This document shows positions 25,456 through 38,329 of a stretch of 64,000 bases of DNA, piece by piece; positions within the stretch are counted from its first letter, which is position 1, and every line of letters begins with the position of its first letter. The DNA lies in assembly GCA_037577475.1 (NCBI GenBank), contig CM075189.1, positions 15,973,839-16,037,838 on the forward strand, written 5' to 3'. Below the pieces are notes generated by a model. That model had not been told where the DNA came from and made no database searches. It saw only the letters and a program-made list of their open reading frames with translations. The stretch comes from Chaunax sp. Z400 (Eukaryota > Chordata > Actinopteri > Lophiiformes > Chaunacidae). Made by a program: the position numbers and the translations under genes.

Positions 25456-28400
25456 CTGTTTAAATCTATCAACAATAATAACAAATTTATCATACTAGGA
25501 TTAATCATCACATCACATTAGATACGTGTGACTCTACCTTTTTCCATACTTAAATATGATCAGGGTCATAAAAACAAGGCATGTATTCCAACACTGACTG
25601 TGTACTGTGTGCAGGGCAGTATAGGTCAGGAAATATAATAATTATATTGACATATTTATTATATTTAAAATTAGAACAGTATCTATGTTTGAATGATTCC
25701 GATGATAAATCTTAGGTGTAACAAACGGTGATCCATAAGGTAATGTTTTTTTGACTCAGCTCTAGTCAGTAATGTATATCTTCCAGTTTTTCCAGGCACA
25801 TCAAACTTTGGAATTGCTTCTTCACAACTGAAATGAGAACAGCTGGAAAGGAAACCAACCGGATATTAAACATGAAATAACTTTAGTGTGAAATTGCTAT
25901 TTTCTGTTTTCTTCTACATTTTGCCATCTATCATCTGCCTCAGGTCTGTCTAATATTGTCAGATTTGATTTTTTTTTAAAAAGTGGATGCAGTTGATGTG
26001 CTTTTATATTCTTATACATTTTTCAGCAAGAAGATAAATAGTCCAGATATGTTTGTGCTTGTACAAGCATTTTGCAGGTCTAGCACATTTATCAAGCACT
26101 GCTGACACAGTTGTGGAGGAGTCCTCGTGGATCACTTGGTATCAAAGAAGGCCAGAACCGACAGATTGGGCAATTTGAAATGAAGATGCCAGTCTCACAT
26201 GCCTTTAAACAGAACGTCTGACCACCCAACTATGCTGAAACACATAGAATTTACTAATTGTATCAGCTCTGGTGGTGACCGTGTGTGTCTATTAGCTCCA
26301 CACATACTGTATGTGCAGCCACAGAACATGGGATGAATTATGGCATGGCTGCAGAGTTCTGTCTTACAGTTTTGTGTGAGTTGAATATGAATATCCTCCT
26401 CTCTGCTCTGCCTCATTCTTGCTTGTAGAGTAAAACCCTCTGAAGCTATGAGAGCATTGTTTAACTGTAGGGCCTAATTAAGCACAAGAGTGAAAAATCA
26501 GCAAGGAAGCTAGAAGGAGGTAGGTCAGGTATAAAAGTAGAATAAAAGGGTTGAGTGTGGAGGAAAAGCCTGAGACGATAGCACAGAGCACAATCTGTTT
26601 CACTCCGTGCGTCACAAGTTGTGGCGTCACCAGTCACCAGCTTGTAATTTTGTTTTCCCTCAGCTTGAAGTCCTCGTTTGTATTCCTGTCCAGTTTTTGA
26701 TCAGAAACCCCAACAGGCATCACTCCAGGAGCAAGGCTGGTTGGAGTTAATTAAATCCGAGCGAAGTGATGCGGCAGAGTTGGGTGGGGGTTAATGGTCA
26801 CCCATCTACAGCTCGTGTCTTGTCCAATGAGAAAGCAGAAGTGATGCACTGCCTCAAAACGACACAGGCAAATAGTTAAGGAGGACGGGGGCAACATGCC
26901 GTTAAATTGAGTGGGAAAGATCTTTAAGGCAGGACACGGATCCGAGGCAGTGGGGAGAGCTGATAATTTCAACGTCTACTAATCACATAAATGCCACTGA
27001 GCGCTAACAGCACCTGAACATGATGTTTTTATAGTATTTTGTTATCTAAGTTGTTAATATTTTGTTGTTTAGTTCTGCTTTCACAATTAACCGTAAAACA
27101 CTTCATCAAACACACTTGCTGGTTTAATGAGAAAGCACAGCACCCATTAATATGGATAACTGGATTCATCTGTGATAGATATATCATGTCTGTACTATGT
27201 TTGTTGTCCTTTTCTGGTTCTGGCCTTTATGTGGCTCTTCATTTATTGAATGCAAACTTTTTTTGGAGTAAACCTTAATATTGACTCTCTTGTGTACAAA
27301 TATCAACAATTACGCATGTGCTTTCATACACTGCATTATTGCTACAGAGAACTAAGCTTAAAATAATACACGATATACCAGATCCCAGCCATAGGATATC
27401 CCTCTGACATTTATTTCAGAAAAGCTCCGACTGCAGCTAAGCTTCCAGCCTTATGGCTTCTCGATACGATTGATTAAAAAAAAGAAATGTGTGTGTATAG
27501 CTGCTCCATGCATGGGTGAACAAGGAACTGACCTCTCAATCATGCATGCAGTCGATGCATGTTGAGTGAACTTCGATATCGATCATATTGCAATTATGCA
27601 AACAATCCATAGTTAACAGTTAAAAGTATTTACTCTCGGTTCACATGCATTATCCCGGGCATCTATTACAATAACTCTAACCAACACTGATACTATGCTA
27701 CAATTCCTACTGAAATTCAATTTGAATTTTAAGCATTTAGGTCATGCTTTTATCTGCATACGTTACGGTCCCCCAAAAATTATGAGGCTCAGAGGAACCC
27801 TTAGCAAATGAGATGCCATGAGGATGATGCAAGTTTACCGGCTTTAATTTGCTTGTGTTTACTTTACACAAGGTTTACTTACAAAACCAATTAAAAGAGA
27901 GATGGGAAACAAAAGAGGGAGAAGGTCTCCAACCACACCACACAGTGGGCCGTCGGATTCAGGCTTCTCCCCTAACCTGAAGTCACACCACTGACCTAAC
28001 AAGGAACCAAAACTGAAAACAGAACTTAATAATATAACAAAAATGATAAGGACTACAGGACTAATGTTGATGCTGGCTTTTTATTCAATTCAATCTGGCA
28101 GGTGCCCTCAGCCAATCAGCATGGATGCTGCATCCCCACTCGTGTAAAAGCCAGTAGGGTTAGCCAATTGGCTCTGAAAGAAGAGGGAGACAATATTAAC
28201 AAGTGAGAAGAGTCATGATTAGATGGGGGGGGGGGGGGGGGGGGGGGCATGCTGGTGCGGAGGCATGTGTAACAACATACAATCGGTAATTATACCAAAA
28301 GTAATCAAGGAGTACGTGCCTGTGCATGTACAGTATCTGTTTTACTCCAAGTGCAAGAGGAAAAAAACCTTCATACAGAAGCTCAAGATGTGTAGGCTCA

Positions 28401-31400
28401 CCTTGTTCTATATGGGAAGTATCACCGAGTCTTCTCTGCTTAAAAGGCGTAGATTAATTTTCTTGTTTATGCACCTCACCTCAATGTGGAAAAATGACCC
28501 TCACCTTCCTGTTGAATTCTCTCAGTACTATGAAGTAATGAGAAAGCTTTTCGGAGAGAGCTTTCACACTGAAACTCCTTAACAGTCCGAGGTTTTGGAA
28601 TTTCCGTGATGTCGCAGTAACATATCGAAAAACCTTGAACATACTTCAGCGCCGACCTAATCTCATCTCTAGAAGTGAATATGGGACAATGTTTCCTGCC
28701 ACAGCTGATGGAATCACATTCAGCAGGGCCACAAAGACGGGCAAAATGAGGCTCATTTTATATTAAGTTAATATGTTATGAGCCCAAAGCTGTCAGAGGG
28801 GAAAGAGAAGTGGTATCCAAGTTTAGCAGAAAGTGTTTAAAAGTGCAAGGTCTGGGTGAGGCGTCTGTGTGTGTGCACCTTGTGCAGAAATGCGCTTTTC
28901 TCAATTTGAGCTCCTTACATAAGAATTCAACTTCACAGTTTATGCAATTAGTAGATCCAGGACATCTTTAATTGATGCATTAGCGCTTAAGAAGTCAGCG
29001 GTCTGTGCTACAAACACAAAAATTGCTCCAAAATAATTAAGAAGAGTAAGGAGCAGTTTTAATGTAGTCCCTTTTTGTAGTCTAAAATGCAAATGATGAT
29101 ATGAGGCCTTGAAAATGTATTTTCCCAAATAGCAATTTTCAGTAAGGGTTCCTACATGAACACTTTTTTTTTTTTTTTGCTAAAACAACAACAGTTTTGG
29201 ATATTTCACAAGATGGATTCATGTCTTTTGTTTTTTTCTGTGTTTTTATTAAATGTGGCCTATATTAGATGGAAAAATGTGATGTTAATTCCTGAGCGCT
29301 AGTCAGGATTCAGCAATATTTCAATGCAAATCTAAATCAGCTAAATCCAATCCATGTGCACCCACAGGCCTGATGAGGCAGAGTTAAGTTTTTGATTGAA
29401 AAACTCTTAAAATTCTACCTACAAGTAATAAGGATGTTTCTTTTTTCCAATCCGTGTCTTTGCATATTACGTGACATCTTTTGAAGGTTATACAGAAATA
29501 CATGAGATTGCTTTCACCAAGGTTCTGTCTTTTAGTATTCTACCTTTATTGTTATCTGTAAGAGATAAAAACCGTGGTTCAGTTAGGAATTAGGTGCAGC
29601 GTGAAAGGCTGAAGGTTCAGAGTCAAAACAAATTTGGAATATATCATTTTTAAGGTGTTCTTTTCACAAACGTGGGAGAGAATTGAACTGTTCTTATTAA
29701 ACCCTGTGTTAAAGACACATCAGCCAATAGGAAGAATAAGGAGCTGCCCTCTTATGTGGCCCAATGTGCTTCGATGGAAGCGGTAAAGACCAGATTTCCA
29801 GGTTATAAGTGTGACTAACATCTTATAGAACAGTTGGATGTCAAATATCACACATTTAGCTTTGTAGATAGGAAAGGTGTTACTGTAATTTCATTTTATA
29901 GGTGGTAGATTTTCAGAGCTATATGAAGAAAGTTAGCTTTTTATCCAGCAAGAGGGTTATTCATAAGAGAGGGCTTCTTCAACCTGACTGTGTGAGACAC
30001 GATATCTAAGCCACAGTACTGCTACTTGTGAATAGGATGGGGCAAAAGACTGAACCCAGAAGCATGTTTCACCTAACACACTAGCCCATGTTGCCCATGA
30101 TGGACATGAATACACAATTTTCCTCAACAGCTTCTGGGCTCTATAAAATCCCTGTGGCAGCTGCTAAACCTAGAATTAATTAGCGTGTGTTCTAATTGAG
30201 GGTTTGTTATTTTGTGATAGTCTCTTCTTTAGAAGCTTTTGCCACCCACAAAAAAATATTCTTATCCAAAGTTACGACTCAAATCTTTCGAAATCTCTGA
30301 CAAAGCCAAATTAATATTATATTGTCTAAGTACTCGTCCACCGCATGGACAAAAATTCCTCGTGTTTTTTTCCATCTTCTCTGGATATTTAGACTAGCTA
30401 TTGAAGGACAATACTTTGTTTGCCACAAAGAATTGTATTCATGACTTGGACCTGTGGATTGTGCCATGGGTTATTTCTTGGTGTGGCCTCTTGGTACAAC
30501 AATTTTTTTCCCACTGCTTTACAAAAACGTGACAGATCTGTTTTTAGATTTTTTCAAACATTAGCTGATGAAGGTCCATGGGTAATTAAGAAAAACATGT
30601 TTTATGCTTTATGTTGCAAAACATTGTTGCAAAAAATAGAACAAATGGTTTACAGACTACAACCAAAAGTTCCCCAGGTCTCTTGGGAGTCACCTTTAAA
30701 ACCGTGCCAGAATTGGAGAACTCAAAGACAGGGAGAAATCTCAAAATGTGCCTGTTTATGCTTGGATTGCCTGGAGCACTAATTTTTGATCAGACACTTT
30801 AAGGGTTTCTTCTGTTTATTATTTTCTACTTTAAATAACACTACCTCCTTGTTGTCCTTCTAATTTTCTGCTTCCTATTTTAATGCATTGACTTCATCAG
30901 TCATGTCATCAGTCAATTAGGATGAATTCAGCCATTAATATAAAAAGAAATATTTTACATACTGTAGTTGTGATTATTATTGTTTTGCAGTAAAAGATTA
31001 GAATAAATAACACAGATCTTATGTGTTAGAGCAAAGAAACATTACACAAGCACCTCTGCTGCCACACTATGAGTCATACTGTGGCTACATACAATCTAGA
31101 GAGCAGATTCACCAGCTAACAAACTCACAAGGGATCTGAACAACGACCTGAGCCTGGATAGTTCTGCTATCTTTTTTCTTTTTTTAGATATAAGATAGGC
31201 GAGTCATTTTTGGGGGCACCTCTTAAGAGATAAAAAGTAGACATTGTTTCTTTTGCCCTCAAAATAAGACATGACTAATCTAATATCTGATATGATTCAC
31301 AGGGAGAGCTCACATATAAAACATGGGATGGTCTGATATACAGTCAGCTCCGATTTTCAGATAAAACTATATTTGTACGGTAGATAATGTCCTTTTTGTA

Positions 31401-33849
31401 TAATAATCCTATTACTGTTGTACTACAGTGAATAAAAGGATCCATAGATGGTCTTCAGTGTCCTGCCGGGGTAATTGTTTTCAAAGTACATGTTCATTTG
31501 TCACAAGATAAATGTACAACATAAACCAGTTTTCATTTTGAATGACTTCCACTCCATTGCAAGATTACATGTATTATGACTTTACAACAAATGAACATGA
31601 AATATAGATAACAGAACAAAATGTTATGTTTCAAATCTGAGAAACAAGACCAAGCACACAAGTGGATACTTATCAGGTTTTTACTGAACGCTGTGCGAAA
31701 TCAAGTTGTCTGTCAAGACATCTTTTGATTTATATCATCATCTCGAGTGCCTGGTATTTGTATTATATGTTTTCAAATACTGTCCTCCAAAGAAATGCTA
31801 CAGCATTGTTGGTGCAGTCAATGCCTGAAAACCACACATTTATGTTCAACTGACAGAGCCTGCAAGGGTTTATTATTTTAACAGCTCTTTTAAACTTTAA
31901 ACTCTTACCTGTCAATCAGAAATGCAATGTAAACATGGTATGAAATAGTTTAAAACCTTATTAAGTCGCTGTTGATTGAAGATCATTTCTCTTCCAGTCA
32001 GTCGGGTGGACAGTCAGCCAACACAGGAACTCCACAGCCATTCCCTTCACCTCCCTCCCATGAAGTGCTGGAGGTCTTGAGAATGTGCCTTAACATGTTC
32101 TCCATCCAAGCTTCATCATCTATCATTTAGGAACCTCACATCAGAAAATGGGCTTTTAATCATTTATTTTCTAGCTGTGGTCCTGGGTAATCTGGTGGCG
32201 AGACCTTGTGGTGATTTACAAGAAGGCCTCATCAGATGAGAGAAATTCTTCCTGGTGATATGATTGGAACTTTTACTGTCTTCCTCCGACTGCCTGTTCT
32301 TTTTGCCTGCCATGTTGTGTCCCACTGCAAACCATGATCCAAGCAGATAAATGTCAAATTGCAGAAGCAAGACACAATCGAGCTGGCTTTTAATGACCAC
32401 GCATTATTTGTTATTTTTAAAATCTTTTTTAAAAACTGAAAATAAAAAAAGAATTACTTATTTTCTGATCAGCATTTATTTTTTAAGTACTTTAAAAAAA
32501 AAGGTTTAAATTTCCCATTGGTCATTAAATGGCCCGGTGATCCCTGAATACATAATATAAATTCAAACCTCCAATGGTGTTACAGTGAATTCAAATGAAA
32601 AAGAAATGAATTTTCTAAGCAATAACCGCGACATCCATGCTAATCACATGAGAAGGAGCGCGCTGTTTGGATAGATTACACTCTTAATGGCTGTACCATT
32701 AGACTGAATGGGGAGAACCGTTACATTGCAACAGATTGCTAATGATCACATTCTGTTTTGAATGACAAGACATAGATCAATTAAATGACTGTAATTGCAC
32801 TATGCTAACTCATTTCTCTGTGAGAAACAAAATCATACAAGGTGAAGGACATTATAGAATAGCCTAAATACACCATATATTGTGAATTCTTGTCACAATT
32901 TGATAAACCAGACTCCACGGACAGCAGGAGGAGCTCAGATAAAAGGCCAAGGGCCTGGGAGTTCACACACTTTTCTGTGTTCTCCTCATTTTCTGGGGAG
33001 GTCCTTCATACGTGCACTGTGGTTTGATTAAGAGCTCCCCAGGGTTTGGCAGAAGGAAGAGAATGTGTTTACTACAACACTTTTATGCCATATACAATGT
33101 TCAGTTTGTGGTCCTGATTGAGCCCAGTAGACCTATCCAGAGTGCAGCCTCTGCTCTCTACAAACCCCCAGGGGTTAATTAACCAGACTAGGTAACTAGC
33201 TAGCAGCCTCCGACTGCATTAGCAGACACAAAGACCTATTGACTCTTCTTCTTCGTCTCAGTCCTGCTCGTATCAGATAGTGTTCACAAAGGTTTCCAGA
33301 TTTTTTTCCTTGAAAATGCAAGAAAATTAAGCATAACTTGAGACAAATGTCTCATCTGTGCATGAAGAATGAAGAAGAATGTACAGCCAGTCATCTCCTG
33401 CTGCAGCAGAGAGATTTCTTTTCTGAGATAGAGGTGAGCACACATGATGAAAAATGTGGATGTGACTTTCTAAGGGATTGCTTTTTGGCTACGTTTGCTT
33501 TTTTCTGCAGCGTAGCAGCATCAGTGGGCTACAAGTAGCTGAATGACTGTGGTAAGACCCCTTCACATCAATGTAAATTAAAAATGTATTCTTAAATGTA
33601 TGCCTCGCTAACCTATCAGGATCATCAAGGTTAATGAGATAATCGCTATTTTCATTTGATATTTATATTGCAGCACTGTTCGTATCAGCACAATACTTTT
33701 ACTGGATTGATTTGTGACATAATCTCCAACTGAAAAGGGGAAACGAAGAGGCAAAGGACGGGTCTTCATTTCCATGTAATCCTCTATAACTTTTTAAGAT
33801 GAATGTTAGTATTTATATATTATTTATATCAGTTCTAGTTTGTTTATTT
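25456..33849. other. non-coding, no gene recognised
   Basis: No exon or RNA recognised. Simple sequence includes the 23-G run at 28225-28247 and a 15-T run at 29164-29178. A cluster of ATGCAT palindromes lies at 27506-27582. Open frames such as 30420-30782 have no known domain. Confidence 0.55.
28225..28247. repeat. G homopolymer, 23 nt
   Basis: The longest G run in the window, uninterrupted. It creates a false polyglycine open frame. Confidence 0.92.
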
Positions 33850-34400
33850 GGCTGTTCTAACAGGATGAGACAAAAACTACTTGATGGATTTTCATGAAAC
33901 ATGCTTGGAGCTTTTGGGCATGTCACTGAGAATAAGCCATTACGTTTTGGAGTGGATCCAGGAATTTTAGTTTCGCTTTCTTTAACATTGTTAAACGGGA
34001 CCTTTTTTCACCAATGCCATCTATTATGCATAAACTAGCAGACAGATTTTGATGAAACTTGGTATAATGGTCGGACATGTAGCAAGAAAGAGGTCATTGC
34101 ATTTTGGAGTGGATCTGGATAAAGGGGATTTTTTTCCCCCACTGTTTTGAACACTGCAAGAAAAGGCTTTTTGATATTTTTATTTACATTTACACTTAAA
34201 CTCCTTGACGGATTACCATGGAACTGGGTTGCCCCAAAGAAGGAACCATTAGATTTAGGAGTAGATCCAGATAAAGGGGTTGATCCTTGATTTTTTTTTC
34301 TTTTTACTTTCTTGAACATTGTGAGAACTCTGAGGGCATTTTGATGGCGCACCTGTCTTGACTGTTGGGCCTTGGTGGAGGTATGCACTCTCCTTAACGG
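33850..34400 (+). repeat. dispersed fish repeat made of three tandem units
   Basis: Three diverged units of about 160 bp begin at 33874 (AAACTACTTGATGGATTTTC), 34032 (AAACTAGCAGACAGATTTTG) and 34198 (AAACTCCTTGACGGATTACC). Each is followed by 'GGAGTGGATCC/T' or 'GGAGTAGATCC', then a T-rich stretch and a 'TTGAACATTG'-like end. The block closes with TTGGGCCTTGGTGGAGG and TATGCACTCTCC, the usual right end of this teleost repeat. No coding capacity is visible. Confidence 0.7.
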
Positions 34401-34985
34401 TTGTTGGAGGGCTGACTTGCAATAAACCTTTAAAAACTGTCATTTGATTTCTACCCTTGCTCCTTAAAATAGTTTGCCTGTGCCACAATAACAGTCTGCT
34501 TTCAGACAAATGATTATTTCTGACTCTTACACAGATGGAAGTAAATCCATGAAATCCCATAAAATCAGTGCCATCGCATTTTATAGAACATCAAGATGCC
34601 AGATGCCCTTTTGTGGAATATGAGAACAGATTGCATAGTTTTGTGTGGCCTTACTGAGCTATATCAATCTTACAACGGAACCTCAATGTATTTTACCCAG
34701 AATGTTATCCTATTACTCATCTGCTCCACATGAGCAAATGAGCAACAGGATGCTGCAGTAGGGGAGGATGGCATATAGCGAATAATGAATCTTTCTATAG
34801 GGATCCCCAATTATAACATGAACACATATCTTGCAACCTGCAATTCTTGTGATTTCCTATCATGTGTCAGAGTCACACCAACGGAACAAAGAATAATGAA
34901 TGACTCATAACCAGAGTTCAGAAGTAGAAGAAGGGGCTGGCACAGACATCTTATGCCCGGTACTTCCAACAGAGCCGTATAGGCT

Positions 34986-35030
34986 TATTCATTCATTCAT
35001 TCATTCATTTTCTGTAACCGCTTATCCTGT
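34986..35030 (+). repeat. (ATTC)n plus retroposon-tail-like sequence
   Basis: Tandem ATTC units run into TTTTCTGTAACCGCTTATCC, a tail motif very common at the ends of fish SINE/LINE copies. No body is recognisable next to it. Confidence 0.55.
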
Positions 35031-37500
35031 AGTTTTCCTTTAATGGGGGCAGAGACAGAAAAAGGCCTTGGCTATAGCTCCTCCACCCAGAGACTCTGTA
35101 ATTGCTTTGGCGTCACCTTGAGAATCTGATGAGTCAAGTCAAGACTTTTTGTTTGACTGAGCAAAAAAAAGGAGCTCTTACAGTGAAAGTGAATTATCAC
35201 TGTGGCAACACAAAAGTGAAGGCCACGGGGTGTGAGAAAACTTTAATGCATCAGACATCAGGACTTTCTAAATTTGTTCTCATACATAATTGCTTTCATC
35301 TGCTTTCATTTGCAAGAAAGAAAAAGAAAAACCTGAGCCTGCAGTTAATGGTGAGAGACAAAATGATTTTTTTGATCCCATTTGCATTACACATAATGAG
35401 TGTGTCAGGTAATTTTACAATTCAAGAAAGTTGCAGTTTGTCTTAAAGCTGCTGAAGCACAAGCCAAAAGACACCCAACAATCGCACGTGACGTCATCTC
35501 AATTTACATTTACATAACATCGTACATTGTAGCTCTCATTTGCATAGTTGCAGCTGTCAACATGGCCATGACCTGGTTCACCTGTACTTCTTCTGTGTCG
35601 ATATGTGTAAAGTAGTTTGGCTCGAACGTCAAGGAGGGTGGTAGGTAAACTCTGCAGATATTTTGACTTCCAAAGGTGATTTTTTTATTACAGTGTCTTC
35701 ATCACATGTGCAACAAAATACAAAGACATCATAAGAAAGAAAAATAATGGAAACTAATTTATGCGTGGTACACGTCAAAATCACAAAAACTTAAAACTAA
35801 GTCTGAAGCCCACAAAAATAGTCCTAGTGCCTTAGACATGAGTTAACAATATTTACCACAAAGGCACACAAAATACACAAAAAGGCACCTGGCACAGTTG
35901 AAACAGGATCAAAAAAAGTATATGTTTCTCACCATTAAGCATCAGACATATGGTTTCTGAAATAAGGTCCCATGTGCGACAGCAGAAGGGGAGGGACTTT
36001 GCCTCTCTATGGAGGGATAAACTGATATTATGACTGCTAATGTGTGCTGTCAGAAAAAAAAAGGTAAGCTTTGTTTTCAAGTCATTAGTGCAATTAAAAG
36101 TCATTTATTTTGTACTTTGAACAACATTACTCTGTGACGCCTTTTAGCCTCCAGTGATGATGTCACGAGTCTCTACCTTTATGGCATTTCCAAATTGGAT
36201 CATTATTAATAAGATGGATGTTAAACATATTCCATTTGTCCCTTTGGAGGCAACTTTTTTAGGAAAAGAAAAGAAAACTCTTCTGTACCAGGCAAGAACA
36301 ATTCTTAAGATTTCTGACAAGTTATTAGGAAAACTCTAATATGCCCTCTGCACAAAATAACCACATCAAAACAAGTTACTCCAACCACAAAAAAGTAAAA
36401 TCCCTGTTTTTCCCCTTTGTTATATCCACACATAGTTGTAATATCTTGCACCTTGGACTCTCACTGATCAGACAAGCTCCATGATTGTTGACTCCCATTA
36501 ACTCCCACTCTTTAATCACAACTAATTACCATAATATCCCCTCCCTTTCTCCGCTTCCATTGCTCTCCATACCGATCTAAAAAGGACACTCCACATCCTC
36601 CTACTTGCAGCATGCCACCAACTTGTAAAAATAGTCCTCAGTATGGGAAGGTACAGGCAGCTCCTTTCTCTTATTAAAGCAGAACTGGGTGTACTGTATC
36701 TGTCGAAAGAAGTGTTTTCACAAGGCCCTTTGGATATCTTGAATCCTATAATGGGGCCCATGGGCTTTGTCATACATGATATATATCAAATTAATTGTCA
36801 TACAGAAAGAAGAAAAAAAAGCTGGACAGTGGCCAAGACAAAACCACAAATCATCTTCATATCGCTGGCGAAGGAAGTTGTCCACCTCCGGCTGAATGAC
36901 AAAACTTCCTATCATTTGAAAAAATCAGACGTCTGTGGGGAAGAGTGGAGCTCTATTTTCTGTTCTCTTATGAACCACCTTGTTTTTGCAAATAGGATGG
37001 CAGAAATTTGCAATAACCGCCATTCTAAATTTGAAATGTCCTTGACTGAAGCCCCCTAAATATTATGCACAATGAGTCAGCTGTGCGTACATTACTTTTG
37101 GTACAGTTTGTGAAGGATATTTGACATGTGTGGCATCACAGAACCATCCGTGATAGCTTTTAGATGAAAGACTGATACATGTTTTCTATGAAAAAGGTCA
37201 TAAAATGTCAGGGGATGACAGTAGAAAGGATGTGTGAAAGCAGATACCAACATCAAGGCACATCTGACATAAATACATTTTTCAAAATCGCAAATTTATA
37301 GATTAAAACCAACCAATCTCCATTTTGCAACTTAATAAGACCTGAGGATGTGTCTGATCACCCTTTAGGATGGGGTCCTGACCATGTGCAGCACAGGGAC
37401 ATGCAATAATTAATTGTTGGAAGTCCTACCTATTCAGACCATCTGGACTATAATCAGGCCACAGTAGTGCCCTCTAGCTTAGAGTCATCATGTTTTAGTT

Positions 37501-37504
<4 letters not shown>

Positions 37505-37531
<27 letters not shown>
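37505..37531. repeat. (TG)n microsatellite
   Basis: About 13 uninterrupted TG units, followed by an imperfect TG-rich stretch to about 37547. Confidence 0.95.
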
Positions 37532-38267
37532 TTGTATGTGCGTGTGTTACTTTTTACCCCCCACCAGATTGGAAGCAACCGATTCCCCTGAACTTTTTTT
37601 TTTTTTTTACCACTATGCTGCAGTGTTCTTAGAAGCAGCCCTAAAGGGCACCTTGGAACAAGTAGCACATTGTGTTGCTATTATTGGCAGCCGTTTTGTG
37701 ATCGCTCACACTGAAACCTTAGGAGACACAGTTGCAGAGGGGTCAATAATGGAACCAAGTAGTATTCCAAAAAATCTTCTTTTTTTCGCATCGCTAGATG
37801 TTTATAATATGATTATACTGGTTAAGTAAGGAGTGCACATACAGAATAGAGCCTCCACATCTCAATAAATGAAAAATCCACCTCATGAATTGTGCATCAG
37901 CTTCAAATTGTGCAAATTTTGGCCTCCCAGCTTTTAAGCAATTTTTCCCACATCACCCCAATTTTGACTTTTTGGAGCTGTCGAGTCAATTATGTTAAGA
38001 GCTGTTTCAAAGTCACATTAATCACATTAATGGTGGTTATATTCACAGAAGTGACCTTTTGACTGCTTAATATACTAATTTAGGTCATTAGTCATGAGTC
38101 TAGGTTAAAAACAATGGTTAACCAAGCATTACTGTACTGGTGACTCATACTGTATAACAGAGACTCCACTGTAGTATCAGATCTGCAGGCATGTTCTGCT
38201 GGTTTCTATGACTTAACCCAGAAATCATTTTATACTAGATTTAGGTATTTGCATGTTGGCGTTCGAC

Positions 38268-38329
38268 ACTACCTTAATAACACTTAAGGTAGACATACTA
38301 TTATTAAGGTAGTCAATACTACCTTAATA
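38268..38329. repeat. three 12-mers in alternating orientation
   Basis: ACTACCTTAATA at 38268-38279, its exact reverse complement TATTAAGGTAGT at 38302-38313, and ACTACCTTAATA again at 38318-38329. The middle copy can pair with either neighbour: a tight hairpin with a 4-nt loop to the right or a 22-nt loop to the left. Confidence 0.85.

Noticed and set aside
36643..37059. 138-codon open frame on the + strand
   Set aside because: No family recognised, no codon bias, no exon signals; treated as chance.
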